Origin: Viridilinea sp964592425
GTDB taxonomy: Bacteria; Chloroflexota; Chloroflexia; Chloroflexales; Chloroflexaceae
Length of the DNA stretch: 64,000 bases
Reading direction: 5' to 3'
Assembly (NCBI GenBank): GCA_964592425.1
Contig: CAZQCG010000001.1
Span: 124,001 to 188,000 of the forward strand
The notes beneath the pieces are model-generated. The model did not search any database. It saw nothing but the letters and a program-made list of their open reading frames with translations, and was not told the DNA's origin. The translations under genes were made by a program, and so were the position numbers. This document shows positions 31,902 to 40,302 of the stretch, in pieces. Numbering within the stretch: the first letter of the stretch is position 1; each line of letters starts with the position of its first letter.

Positions 31902-32618
31902 TTACTCAAGACCGAGGTAGGCTTTCTGCACGGTCTCGTTTTCGCGCAGGGTACGGGCGTCATCTTCAAGAATGATCGTGCCGCTCTGCAAGACATAGCC
32001 GCGGTGGGCGATGCTGAGGGCCTGAAGGGCGTTTTGCTCAACCAGCAGGACGGTCATGCCCTGGGCATTGATCGTCTGGACGATCTCGAAGATCTGCTCA
32101 ACCAGCACCGGGGCCAGGCCCATCGAAGGCTCGTCGAGCAAGAGCACTTCGGGGCGGGTCATCAGCGCACGCGCAATGGCCAGCATCTGCTGTTCACCGC
32201 CCGAGAGGGTGCCACCTTTTTGGGCAACCCGCTCTTGCAGGCGGGGGAAGAGGCTAAAGACGCGCTCCAGATCTTCATGGTAGGCAACACTGCGGATATT
32301 GTGCAGATAGGCACCCATCTCAAGATTCTCGAGCACGGTGAGGCGCGGAAAGATGCGACGGCCCTCAGGCGACTGGGCCACCCCCAGTTTGACAATTTCA
32401 TGGGCGGCGATTTTGTCAATACGCTTGCCCTTGAGGTGGACTTCGCCCTGGCGCGGCGTCAAGAGGCCGGAGATTGTACGCAGGGTCGTACTCTTGCCAG
32501 CACCGTTTGAACCGATCAGGGTGACGATCTCGCCCTTCTCGACCCGCAACGAGACGCCCTTGAGGGCGTGGATCTTGCCATAGTAGGTATGGACGTTCTG
32601 CAATTCTAGCAGGGCCAT
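31902..32618 (-). CDS. livF: Branched-chain amino acid ABC transporter ATPase LivF
   Basis: 238 residues from the ATG at 32618 (GAGGAA six bases upstream). Seen: LELQNVHTYYGKIHALKGVS, Walker A GSNGAGKSTT, Q-loop region, LSGGEQQMLAIARAL signature, VLLLDEPSMGLAPVLV Walker B, and VEQNALQALSIAHRGYVLQ, all typical of LivF. It hydrolyses ATP together with LivG to drive the LivHM permease. Last gene of the livK-H-M-G-F group, ending before the strong terminator at 31802-31851. Confidence 0.95.
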   Translation of the reverse strand: MALLELQNVHTYYGKIHALKGVSLRVEKGEIVTLIGSNGAGKSTTLRTISGLLTPRQGEVHLKGKRIDKIAAHEIVKLGVAQSPEGRRIFPRLTVLENLEMGAYLHNIRSVAYHEDLERVFSLFPRLQERVAQKGGTLSGGEQQMLAIARALMTRPEVLLLDEPSMGLAPVLVEQIFEIVQTINAQGMTVLLVEQNALQALSIAHRGYVLQSGTIILEDDARTLRENETVQKAYLGLE

Positions 32619-32628
32619 AGCGCTTCCT

Positions 32629-33408
32629 CTACGCAGCGGCGCCAGCGGCGCCCTTACCCAGGTAAGCCTCAATCACACGCGGGTTGCTGCGGATCACGTC
32701 GGCGTCGCCTTCAGCAATTTTGGTGCCGTAGTCAAGCACGGAGATGCGCTCGGAGATCGCCATCACCAGGCGCATATCATGTTCAATCAGCACAACGGTG
32801 AGGCCCAGGTCGTCACGCAGGCGACGAATCAACTCGGTCGCCTCACCAGTCTCCTGGGGGTTCATACCAGCGGTCGGTTCATCAAGCAGGATGAGCTTGG
32901 GCTGACCAGCCAGGGCGCGGGCGATCTCAAGCCGACGCTGGTCGCCGTAGGGCATATTCTTGGCGAGAGCATCACGCTTGCTGTCCAGGCCAACATAGGC
33001 CAGCAACTCGCGCGCGCGCTCACGGGCTTTGGCCTCCTCGTTGCGTACCCAGCGGGTTTTGGTAATAATCTGCCAGAAGGGCGCAACCAGATGGGTATGC
33101 ATCCCGACCAGCACATTCTCCATCACGGTCATATTGCCGAAGAGGCGAATATTCTGGAAGGTGCGGCGCATACCAAGGGCGGCAATCTCGTCGGGTTTAC
33201 GCCCGGCAATCGACTTGCCGTCAAAGATAATCTCACCCTGGTCAGGCTTATAGATCCCAGTCAAAATATTGAAGAAGGTCGTCTTGCCAGCTCCATTGGG
33301 ACCGATCACACTGACGATACGGCCCTGCTCGATGGTCAGGGTGACATCGTTAACCGCTGTGAGGCCACCGAAGATCTTGGTGACATTGGTTGCTTGCAGC
33401 AGAGACAT
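32629..33408 (-). CDS. livG: Branched-chain amino acid ABC transporter ATPase LivG
   Basis: 259 residues; ATG overlaps the livM stop as TGATG. Seen: VTKIFGGLTAVNDVTLTIEQ, Walker A GPNGAGKTTFFNILTG, RTFQNIRLF, VGMHTHL, ILLDEPTAGMNPQE with Walker B, and VVLIEHDMRLVMAISERISV. The Phe-rich RTFQNIRLF stretch distinguishes LivG from LivF. Partner ATPase of LivF; ten bases separate the two genes. Confidence 0.95.
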   Translation of the reverse strand: MSLLQATNVTKIFGGLTAVNDVTLTIEQGRIVSVIGPNGAGKTTFFNILTGIYKPDQGEIIFDGKSIAGRKPDEIAALGMRRTFQNIRLFGNMTVMENVLVGMHTHLVAPFWQIITKTRWVRNEEAKARERARELLAYVGLDSKRDALAKNMPYGDQRRLEIARALAGQPKLILLDEPTAGMNPQETGEATELIRRLRDDLGLTVVLIEHDMRLVMAISERISVLDYGTKIAEGDADVIRSNPRVIEAYLGKGAAGAAA

Positions 33409-34712
33409 CAGGCACTCTCCGTCGTTGCTTCAGGCTCCAGCTCCTCCTTACGCCGCTCGTCGGGCATGATGCCCTCGGGGCGGAAGATCATCATCAGGAT
33501 GAGCAACAGGCCGAAGAGCAGGCGCTGGTACTGGGTAGGATCAAAAGCTGCCGGGATGGGCAGACCGGCCTTCTGGGCATCGCGCAGCACGGTAGCGATC
33601 CGTGGCAGGATCTGCAGGTCGAGCATAGTTACTAGCACGGCTCCGAGGATGACACCAGGGATCGAGCCCATCCCACCAAGAATGACCATCGAAAGAATAT
33701 TGATCGAGCGGAGCAGGTCGAAGGTGGGTGGGTTGATAAAGAGTTGTTTGGAGGCGAAGATCACGCCCATTGCACCGGCGAAGGAGGCCCCGACGGCGAA
33801 AGCAAGCAGCTTCATGCGCACCAGGGGAATACCCTGCGCAATCGCAGCGACATCATCCTCACGAATGGCCTCCCAGGCCCGTCCGATGCGCGAATTCTTC
33901 AGCCGACTGACCGCCAGCACAACCAGGATTACCACGATCAGAACGGTGAAGTAGAAGAACTGCTGATAGAGTTGCTGGTCATCAAGCTGCCAGCCGAGGG
34001 TATCACGCACAAAAGAGGCAAAGATCAGTGGCGGGCGCTCGATCTCACGGATGCCCTGTGATCCATTGGTGATATTGACCGGGCGGTCGAGGTTGTTGGC
34101 CAGCACACGGATCACTTCACCAAAGCCGAGCGTCACGATTGCCAGATAGTCGCCGCGCAGGCGTAGCACCGGCAGACCAAGCAGAATCCCGAAGGTTGCG
34201 CCACATGCCAGCCCCAGCAAGATGAAGGGGTAGAACATAATCGGCGGCACCGGGCTCCATGCCGGATTGATCAGGGTAATCTGTGAGGTGCTGAAGATAC
34301 CCCAGAGGTAGGCACCGACGGCAAAGAAGGCCACATAGCCCAGGTCGAGCAGGCCAGCAAAGCCGACCACCACATTCAGACCGAGGGCCAGGGCGACAAA
34401 GATGCCAGCCTGAGTGGCCACATCAATGTAGAAGGGGTTGAGGGTACCGAAATAGGGTAAGACCAGGCCGAGCAAAGCAACGCCGAGGCCAGCCTTAAAG
34501 AGCAGACTCACACTTGAGCGATAGATGATCAATACCAGCAAGAGCAGCAGAATGAAGACGATGTCGGTACCAAGGCTTGTGCGGGGGTTGGTCAGCAGTA
34601 GCCAGGTACAGACCGCAGCGTAGAGGCTCAAGAAGCCATAGGCGGTCGGTCCACGGCCCAGGGTCGCCTTCAGCCGTTCCCACGGACTCTCTGATGGGGC
34701 GTTATGGGTCAT
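33408..34712 (-). CDS. livM: Branched-chain amino acid ABC transporter permease LivM
   Basis: 434 residues from the ATG at 34712 (AGGAG upstream). Seen: about ten hydrophobic segments; family motifs ALGLNVVVGFAGLLDLGYVA, LRLRGDYLAIVTLGFGEVIR, NITNGSQGIREI, SRIGRAWEAIREDDVAA and SINILSMVILGGMGSIPG. The N-terminal ~100 residues hold extra helices relative to a minimal LivM, and the C-terminal ~25 residues are charged (DERRKEELEPEATTESA). It forms the membrane channel with LivH. Seven bases follow livH. Confidence 0.94.
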   Translation of the reverse strand: MTHNAPSESPWERLKATLGRGPTAYGFLSLYAAVCTWLLLTNPRTSLGTDIVFILLLLLVLIIYRSSVSLLFKAGLGVALLGLVLPYFGTLNPFYIDVATQAGIFVALALGLNVVVGFAGLLDLGYVAFFAVGAYLWGIFSTSQITLINPAWSPVPPIMFYPFILLGLACGATFGILLGLPVLRLRGDYLAIVTLGFGEVIRVLANNLDRPVNITNGSQGIREIERPPLIFASFVRDTLGWQLDDQQLYQQFFYFTVLIVVILVVLAVSRLKNSRIGRAWEAIREDDVAAIAQGIPLVRMKLLAFAVGASFAGAMGVIFASKQLFINPPTFDLLRSINILSMVILGGMGSIPGVILGAVLVTMLDLQILPRIATVLRDAQKAGLPIPAAFDPTQYQRLLFGLLLILMMIFRPEGIMPDERRKEELEPEATTESA

Positions 34713-34719
34713 AACACTC

Positions 34720-35886
34720 CTACACCTTCTGCGTTGTCGCCTCACCCAGCAGGCCGGAGGGTCGGAAGATCAGGATCAAAATGAGAATACTAAAGGCCGC
34801 AATATCAGCATAGGCGGCCCCTGAGAAAGCACCACCGGTGAAGAGTGAGAGGTAGGAGGCGACGAAGGCCTCAAGAAAGCCGAGCACGATCCCACCGACC
34901 ATGGCCCCGGTAATATTGCCGATCCCGCCGAGCACGGCGGCAGTAAAGGCTTTCAGGCCGGGGATGAAACCCATATAGGGATTGACCGTACCCACATTCA
35001 TACCAAAAAGCGCACCGGCCGCACCACCGAGGGCTCCACCGATCAAGAAGGTCAGGGCCACGATGCGGTTGACATTGATGCCCATCAAGCTGGCCGTGGA
35101 CATATCCTGGGCAGTGGCACGGATGGCCTTGCCAAGCCGGGTCACATTGACCAGGTAGTTCAGGGCGATCAGCATGAGCACCGAAGTGACGATGAAGATC
35201 AGCGCCTTGGGGCTAAGAATAATCGGCACAGGGCGCTCGCCAAGATTCATCGCAAAGAGCGTGATCGGCTTACCGAAATCGGGGGTATTAAAACGCGAAT
35301 TAAAACCCAGGGCCGAGTTGGTCATGATCAGGCGCATGAGATCCTGGAGCACCAGTGACACGCCAATGGCCGAGATCAGCGGAACCAGGCGTGGAGCCCC
35401 GCGCAGGGGGCGATAGGCGACGCGCTCAACCGTGACGGCGAGCGTACCACTCACCAGCATGCCGGTGGCAAGAATGATCACGACGTAGAGCAAGATTGGC
35501 ATTGTGTCAAGGAGTCCGCTGTTGGCCAACATCAGGCTGATCGCCGCCCCCGAGACACCACCGACCATAAAGATCTCGCCGTGGGCAAAGTTAATAAACT
35601 CAAGCACACCATAGACCATGGTGTAGCCGAGGGCGATCGTGGCGAAGAGAAAGCCACGCACCAGGCCGTCGATAATCACCTGAGGCAGAATGGTGAGCAC
35701 CTGGTTCAGCAATTCAGGCCGCGAGGCCCGCTGGAGCAGGGCAAGAAGAATAACGATCAGCCCCAACATCAGGGCACTGCCGACAATGAAGAGCAGCAGT
35801 TGCACCAGCGGGGTGAAGACCGTGCGCAACACCTCAAAGAGGGAGCGCTGGCCGGACGGTGATGAAGCTTTGACTTCTGCGGTCAT
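34720..35886 (-). CDS. livH: Branched-chain amino acid ABC transporter permease LivH
   Basis: 388 residues, longer than the usual ~300. Seen: an N-terminal extra helix (PLVQLLLFIVGSALMLGLIV at about 26-46) not found in short LivH proteins, then the family core: IIDGLVRGFLFATIALGYTM, GVLEFINFAHGEIFMVGG, ATAQDMSTASLMGINVNRI and GLKAFTAAVLGGIGNITGAM. With LivM it forms the translocation pore for branched-chain amino acids or related amides. It is 244 bases downstream of livK, separated by a hairpin and a palindromic repeat. Confidence 0.93.
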   Translation of the reverse strand: MTAEVKASSPSGQRSLFEVLRTVFTPLVQLLLFIVGSALMLGLIVILLALLQRASRPELLNQVLTILPQVIIDGLVRGFLFATIALGYTMVYGVLEFINFAHGEIFMVGGVSGAAISLMLANSGLLDTMPILLYVVIILATGMLVSGTLAVTVERVAYRPLRGAPRLVPLISAIGVSLVLQDLMRLIMTNSALGFNSRFNTPDFGKPITLFAMNLGERPVPIILSPKALIFIVTSVLMLIALNYLVNVTRLGKAIRATAQDMSTASLMGINVNRIVALTFLIGGALGGAAGALFGMNVGTVNPYMGFIPGLKAFTAAVLGGIGNITGAMVGGIVLGFLEAFVASYLSLFTGGAFSGAAYADIAAFSILILILIFRPSGLLGEATTQKV

Positions 35887-35941
35887 TCGACCTCACTGAG
35901 TGCAGATTCAGATCGCCCACGACACAATGCTTAGCGCTGCC

Positions 35942-36040
35942 ACTTACTCATCAGACTTACCGCAGAGTGCGCTGAGGTGCGCAGAGGATGGGTTGGTTCA
36001 AACCCTCTGCATCCCTCGCGCCCTCTGCGGTGAGTAAGCG
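35942..36040. repeat. Imperfect ~90-bp palindrome between livK and livH
   Basis: The left part (CACTTACTCA, eight extra bases, then ACCGCAGAG) pairs with the right part (CTCTGCGGT, GAGTAAGCG), with an inner pairing of GCAGAGG/CCTCTGC. Such CGCAGAG-type palindromes look like dispersed REP/MITE-like elements; no second copy was seen in this window. Confidence 0.5.
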
Positions 36041-36089
36041 TTCGGTATTCGGTAGATGTGAATAGTTACCAGATCCGAGATATTTGCAC

Positions 36090-36120
36090 AGCCGAGACGC
36101 CCCGTTGGGGCGTCTCGGCT
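36090..36120 (-). terminator. Hairpin after livK
   Basis: Perfect 14-bp stem (36090-36103 with 36107-36120) and 3-base loop, ten bases downstream of the livK stop. No U tract on the minus strand, so partial termination or protection of the livK message from 3' decay is likely; this would give more binding protein than permease. Confidence 0.7.
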
Positions 36121-36130
36121 TGATTAGTGC

Positions 36131-38602
36131 CTACTCAGGCGGGGCAATCTCGAGGCGGGTCACCAACTCATTGGCATTCCAATCCTCGATGTTGGCCTTG
36201 AGCACGAAGTAGGTGGCCGGGTCAGGGTCGCCATTGGCGTTGAACTTGTAGTCGCCGGTGATGCCGGTGAGGGCAGGCAAAGCCTTCATCGCCGCAAGCA
36301 CCTGCTCGCGGGTCGGCACACCACCCGCATCGGTAGCAGCCTTGATGATCGCACCGGCGCAGAGGCTGGCACTATCGTAGGCCTGAGCCGAGAAGGGCGG
36401 GGCGGTCTCATTGTAGCCCGCCTCGTAGTCGGTGGCGAACTGAGCCGCGTTGGGGAACTGGCTCACGGGCGCAGCCACCGAGGTGTAGTGCAGCCCCTCA
36501 ACCGCATCGCCAGCCAGATCAACCAGATCGGCAGCATCCAGCCCGTCCGGGCCCATGAACTGCGCCGTGATGCCACGGTCACGGGCCTGGCGGAAGAGCG
36601 GGCCAGCCTGCGGATAGAGCCCACCGAAGTAGATCAGATCCGGGTTCGCCGCCTGGATGGGGGTCAGGATGGCCGAGAAATCACTCTGCTCTTCCGTTCC
36701 CTCGAAGCCCAGCACCTCAACCCCGTTGGCCTCAGCGGCCTGACGGAAGAACTCGGCCACACCCTGCCCATACGACGTCGTGTCGTGGATGATGTAGACC
36801 GACTTGACGCCCAGTTCCTCGCGGGCGAAGGCCTCACCCACAGTGCCCTGCACATCATCACGACCCACCACGCGGAAGGCTACCTCATAGCCACCCTCGG
36901 TGATGTTGGGGTTGGTATTGGCCGGGCTCATCATCGGCAGGAAGGCATTCTTGTAGTCAGGCAGCGAGGCCAGGGCCACGCCGGAGTTCAAGTGCCCAAC
37001 CACACAGAGCACGTCGGGGTCGGAGACGATGTTCTTGGCGTTGGCCGAGCCAACTTCCGGCTTGGCCTGATCGTCAAACGGGGCCAGCTCGAGCTCCACA
37101 CCGGCATCAGCCAGCAGGGTGTTCAACTGTTCGACTGCAAGTTCGGCCCCATTGCGGATACCCGTGCCGAGGGCCGCCTGCGGGCCGCTCAGGGGGCTCT
37201 GCGAGGCGATCTTGATCGTGCCAAGCTCAGTGGCGACATCAGCCGGGATGCCAGCAGCCATCTCGGCAGCATAGTCAAACATTGTGCCCGAGGCACTCTC
37301 GACCGTACCACCACCCGCCGACTCGCCGCCGGGAGGAGCGATTTCGAGACGCTTGACCAACTCGTTGGCGTTCCAGTCCTCGATGTTGGCCTTGAGCACG
37401 AAGTAGGTGGCCGGGTCGGGGTCGCCATTGGCGTTGAACTTGTAATCGCCGGTAATGCCCGCATAGGCCTCCAGGCCCTTCATCGCCGCCAGCACCTGCT
37501 CGCGGGTCGGCACAGCCCCGGCCTCTTCAGCCGCAGCGGCAACCGCTGTGATGCACAGACCAGCGCTATCGTAGGCCTGGGCCGAGAAGGGCGGGGCCGG
37601 CTCGTTGTAGGCCGCCTCGTAGTCGGTGGCAAACTGAGCCGCGTTGGGGAACTGGCTCACGGGCGCAGCCACCGAGGTGTAGTGCAGCCCCTCAACCGCA
37701 TCGCCAGCCAGATCAACCAGATCGGCAGCATCCAGCCCGTCCGGGCCCATGAACTGCGCCGTGATGCCACGGTCACGGGCCTGGCGGAAGAGCGGGCCAG
37801 CCTGCGGATAGAGCCCACCGAAGTAGATCAGATCCGGGTTCGCCGCCTGGATGGGGGTCAGGATGGCCGAGAAATCACTCTGCTCTTCCGTTCCCTCGAA
37901 GCCCAGCACCTCAACCCCGTTGGCCTCAGCGGCCTGACGGAAGAACTCGGCCACACCCTGCCCATACGACGTCGTGTCGTGGATGATGTAGACCGACTTG
38001 ACGCCCAGTTCCTCGCGGGCGAAGGCCTCACCCACAGTGCCCTGCACATCATCACGACCCACCACGCGGAAGGCTACCTCATAGCCACCCTCGGTGATGT
38101 TGGGGTTGGTATTGGCCGGGCTCATCATCGGCAGGAAGGCATTCTTGTAGTCAGGCAGCGAGGCCAGGGCCACGCCGGAGTTCAAGTGCCCAACCACACA
38201 GAGCACGTCGGGGTCGGAGACGATGTTCTTGGCGTTGGCCGAGCCAACTTCCGGCTTGGCCTGGTCGTCAAACGGGGCCAGCTCAACGCTGTAACCCATC
38301 GCGATCAGCGGCTCTGCCAACTGCGCAATGGCCAGTTCGGCCCCGTTGCGGATACCTGTGCCGAGGGCCGCCTGTGGGCCGCTCAGGGGACTCTGCGAGG
38401 CAATCTTGATCGTGCCACCGGCAACCATTGTGGGCTCGGCCGTAGCCGCAGCAGTCGGCTCAGCAGCTGCGGTCGGCTCGGGGGCTGCCGTCGCCTCAGG
38501 CGCGGGAGCCGTCGTAGGCTGTGCTGCTGGCGCACCGCCACAGGCGGCGAGCAGGGCAGCCAGCATGCCCACAAGGATCATCAGACTTAACGGTCGCTTC
38601 AT
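36131..38602 (-). CDS. Tandem-duplicated LivK-type substrate-binding lipoprotein
   Basis: 823 residues, twice the usual ~400. Seen: a lipoprotein signal (LMILVGMLAALLAACGG, lipid Cys about 21), a Pro/Thr/Ala linker, then two Peripla_BP_6 domains, each beginning GTIKIASQSPLSGPQAALGT and ending NELVxRLEIAPP, at about 60-430 and 455-823. The copies are offset by exactly 1194 bases; 36438-37069 and 37632-38263 are identical by eye (632 bases), while the ends differ, mostly at synonymous sites. Domain 2 lacks its own signal. It should bind branched-chain amino acids or amides outside the cell and feed LivHMGF. Two domains on one anchor could raise local binding capacity (inference). Confidence 0.9.
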   Translation of the reverse strand: MKRPLSLMILVGMLAALLAACGGAPAAQPTTAPAPEATAAPEPTAAAEPTAAATAEPTMVAGGTIKIASQSPLSGPQAALGTGIRNGAELAIAQLAEPLIAMGYSVELAPFDDQAKPEVGSANAKNIVSDPDVLCVVGHLNSGVALASLPDYKNAFLPMMSPANTNPNITEGGYEVAFRVVGRDDVQGTVGEAFAREELGVKSVYIIHDTTSYGQGVAEFFRQAAEANGVEVLGFEGTEEQSDFSAILTPIQAANPDLIYFGGLYPQAGPLFRQARDRGITAQFMGPDGLDAADLVDLAGDAVEGLHYTSVAAPVSQFPNAAQFATDYEAAYNEPAPPFSAQAYDSAGLCITAVAAAAEEAGAVPTREQVLAAMKGLEAYAGITGDYKFNANGDPDPATYFVLKANIEDWNANELVKRLEIAPPGGESAGGGTVESASGTMFDYAAEMAAGIPADVATELGTIKIASQSPLSGPQAALGTGIRNGAELAVEQLNTLLADAGVELELAPFDDQAKPEVGSANAKNIVSDPDVLCVVGHLNSGVALASLPDYKNAFLPMMSPANTNPNITEGGYEVAFRVVGRDDVQGTVGEAFAREELGVKSVYIIHDTTSYGQGVAEFFRQAAEANGVEVLGFEGTEEQSDFSAILTPIQAANPDLIYFGGLYPQAGPLFRQARDRGITAQFMGPDGLDAADLVDLAGDAVEGLHYTSVAAPVSQFPNAAQFATDYEAGYNETAPPFSAQAYDSASLCAGAIIKAATDAGGVPTREQVLAAMKALPALTGITGDYKFNANGDPDPATYFVLKANIEDWNANELVTRLEIAPPE

Positions 38603-38970
38603 ACCAGGTCACTCCTTAAACAAACTTCTGGAACAGGGAATTTGCATCTGTCGCGGAGAAGGTGCGTGCTGATCTACCCATGGGTCGCCAACCCCAACCC
38701 CAACGCACCGCATAATAGGCAAGCAGGCGCCAGACACCTCCTTTCGGTGTCTCGTCCCTGACGGCGGGAAGATCTATCGACGTTGAAGGGTCTGATGTGG
38801 TGTGGCTCTCTGCAGCGAGGCAGATGGGTTACACTATAATTATATACGCAATCAGCAGGTGACGGGTGATGAGTCTACCGGATTGCTACATAATTGTCAA
38901 GCGCACACTACGATAGGAATGCGCTAAAGCGTAGTACGACCAGGCCACAGGGTCTGGCTGGAGTGTATCG
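38603..38970. other. Intergenic region upstream of livK
   Basis: Divergent gap of 368 bases. On the minus strand AAGGAG lies nine bases before the livK ATG; a TATAAT at 38844-38839 could be its -10, though the -35 (ACCCGT) is poor. A 7-bp hairpin AGACACC/GGTGTCT lies at 38732-38752 in the livK leader. No supportable gene. Confidence 0.4.
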
Positions 38971-39549
38971 ATGCAACAGGGTTTGCGAACCATTCCCGCC
39001 TGGGCCTGGGGCGCACTGATCGCTGTCGTGCTGATCCTGCTAAGCACGCGGGGACGGTTGAGTCCAAATAATGAGGCCCTGCGCCAGATCTTTGCGGCAC
39101 AGCCCACGACGAACGGCGCAACGAGCGATCAGCAACTGCCAATGCTTGAACTGAGCGCCATGCCCGCCGAGTTGCAGCAGGTAGCCCGTGACCTGCTGGC
39201 CAACCTGGGGGCAGGCAACAGCGGGCGGCCAGTCGAGACGGCCGTGGAGAGTAGCCGCCTGCGGGTCGAGGTGCGTGAGCTACGCCCAGGTGCCGCAGGG
39301 ATCACCGTGGTGGGTGAGGTGACCAATATTGGGCGCGAGACGGTGCAGGTGCCGATCAGTGCCTTTGAACTGCGCGACAGCGCGGGGGTCAGCTATAGCG
39401 CTGGAGACGGGGCCAGCGCCACGCTCAAACCTGGTGAAAGCACGCCGCTTGAGCTGGATGTGCCGCTACCTGAGGGACGTGGGCTGCTGCTGGTCACCAA
39501 TCTGCCACCAGATCCACCCCTGGAGCAACGGCTGATCGTGGTGGAGTGA
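38971..39549 (+). CDS. Membrane-anchored hypothetical protein with beta-sandwich-like domain
   Basis: 192 residues; GGAG nine bases before the ATG. Seen: one N-terminal helix (AWAWGALIAVVLILLST, about 10-26), a Gln/Asn-rich spacer, and from about 90 onward a region with alternating hydrophobics (ITVVGEVTNIGRETVQVPIS; FELRDSAGVSYSAG; ATLKPGESTPLELDVPLPEG), which resembles DUF4352-type immunoglobulin-like domains. It probably lies outside the membrane. No catalytic residues or close family recognised. It points toward, and converges with, yggS with 14 bases between stops. Confidence 0.7.
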   Translation: MQQGLRTIPAWAWGALIAVVLILLSTRGRLSPNNEALRQIFAAQPTTNGATSDQQLPMLELSAMPAELQQVARDLLANLGAGNSGRPVETAVESSRLRVEVRELRPGAAGITVVGEVTNIGRETVQVPISAFELRDSAGVSYSAGDGASATLKPGESTPLELDVPLPEGRGLLLVTNLPPDPPLEQRLIVVE

Positions 39550-39563
39550 TGGGTTGAAGTGCG

Positions 39564-40295
39564 CTAGTGGGGACGCTGGCCAAAGATGGCCCGTCCAACA
39601 CGCACGATGGTTGCGCCTTCGCTGATAGCGACCGCAAAGTCATCGCTCATACCCATCGAGAGTTCGCCCCAGTGGGCCTGCGGATAACGCCGCGCCAGCT
39701 CATCACGTAGGAGGCGCAGGCCAGCGAAGATGGGCCGGGCCTGAGCGGGATCGGCCACGATTGGTGCAATGGTCATCAGGCCACGCAGCTCAAGGCTAGG
39801 CAGGGCCAGGATTGTCTCGATCTCCGGCAAGAGGGCCGTAAAGGCAGCCTGATTGGCCAGGCCGGCGGGTAGCGCAAAGCCCTCCTTGCTGGCTTCACCG
39901 CTCAGGTTGAACTGGAGAAGCACCGGCAATCGCTGGCCCGGTGTCACCTGGCGAGCGAGGGCCTCAGCCAGGCGCAGGCTATCAAGGGAATGGACGAGGT
40001 CGAAGAGGGTGGCGGCGGAGCGGGCTTTATTGCGCTGCAGATGGCCGATCAGGTGCCAACGGACGCCCGCAGCGAGCGGGGCCAGAGCGGGAATCTTGAG
40101 GGCTGCCTCCTGCACGCGGTTCTCACCCAGGTCGCGCACTCCGGCGGCAAGCGCATTGGCAATCAAAGCTGGCGGATGGGTCTTGCTGACGGCAACCAGA
40201 GTGATCGTAGCCGGGTCGCGCCCGGACTGCAGCGCAGCCCGCTCAATCCGCTCGCGCACGTGGGCCAGACGCTCGGCAAGCTCGCTCGTGGTCAT
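39564..40295 (-). CDS. yggS: YggS-family PLP homeostasis protein
   Basis: 243 residues from the ATG at 40295 (GAGGA upstream); upstream in-frame codons overlap the nucleotidyltransferase gene and are not family-like. Seen: TLVAVSKTHPPALI with the PLP lysine, DLGENRVQEA, WHLIGHLQRNKAR, VHSLDSLRLAEAL, LLQFNLSGEASKEGF, LRGLMTIAP and ELSMGMSDDFAVAI. The single-domain alanine-racemase-fold family buffers pyridoxal phosphate and has no clear enzyme activity. It is eight bases after the nucleotidyltransferase gene, making it the last member of the peptide operon by position, though its function is probably housekeeping. Confidence 0.94.
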   Translation of the reverse strand: MTTSELAERLAHVRERIERAALQSGRDPATITLVAVSKTHPPALIANALAAGVRDLGENRVQEAALKIPALAPLAAGVRWHLIGHLQRNKARSAATLFDLVHSLDSLRLAEALARQVTPGQRLPVLLQFNLSGEASKEGFALPAGLANQAAFTALLPEIETILALPSLELRGLMTIAPIVADPAQARPIFAGLRLLRDELARRYPQAHWGELSMGMSDDFAVAISEGATIVRVGRAIFGQRPH

Positions 40296-40302
40296 AGGAT
40301 CC

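Noticed and set aside
36488..38590. 700-codon plus-strand frame opposite livK
   Set aside because: Its length reflects the duplicated G+C-rich gene beneath; the translation repeats itself with the same 398-codon period and has no family features.
38609..38713. 34-codon upstream frame in the livK leader (minus strand)
   Set aside because: Ends at the livK ribosome site and could be a leader peptide, but the nearest ribosome site is 26 bases from its ATG and it has no run of Leu, Ile or Val codons expected for attenuation.
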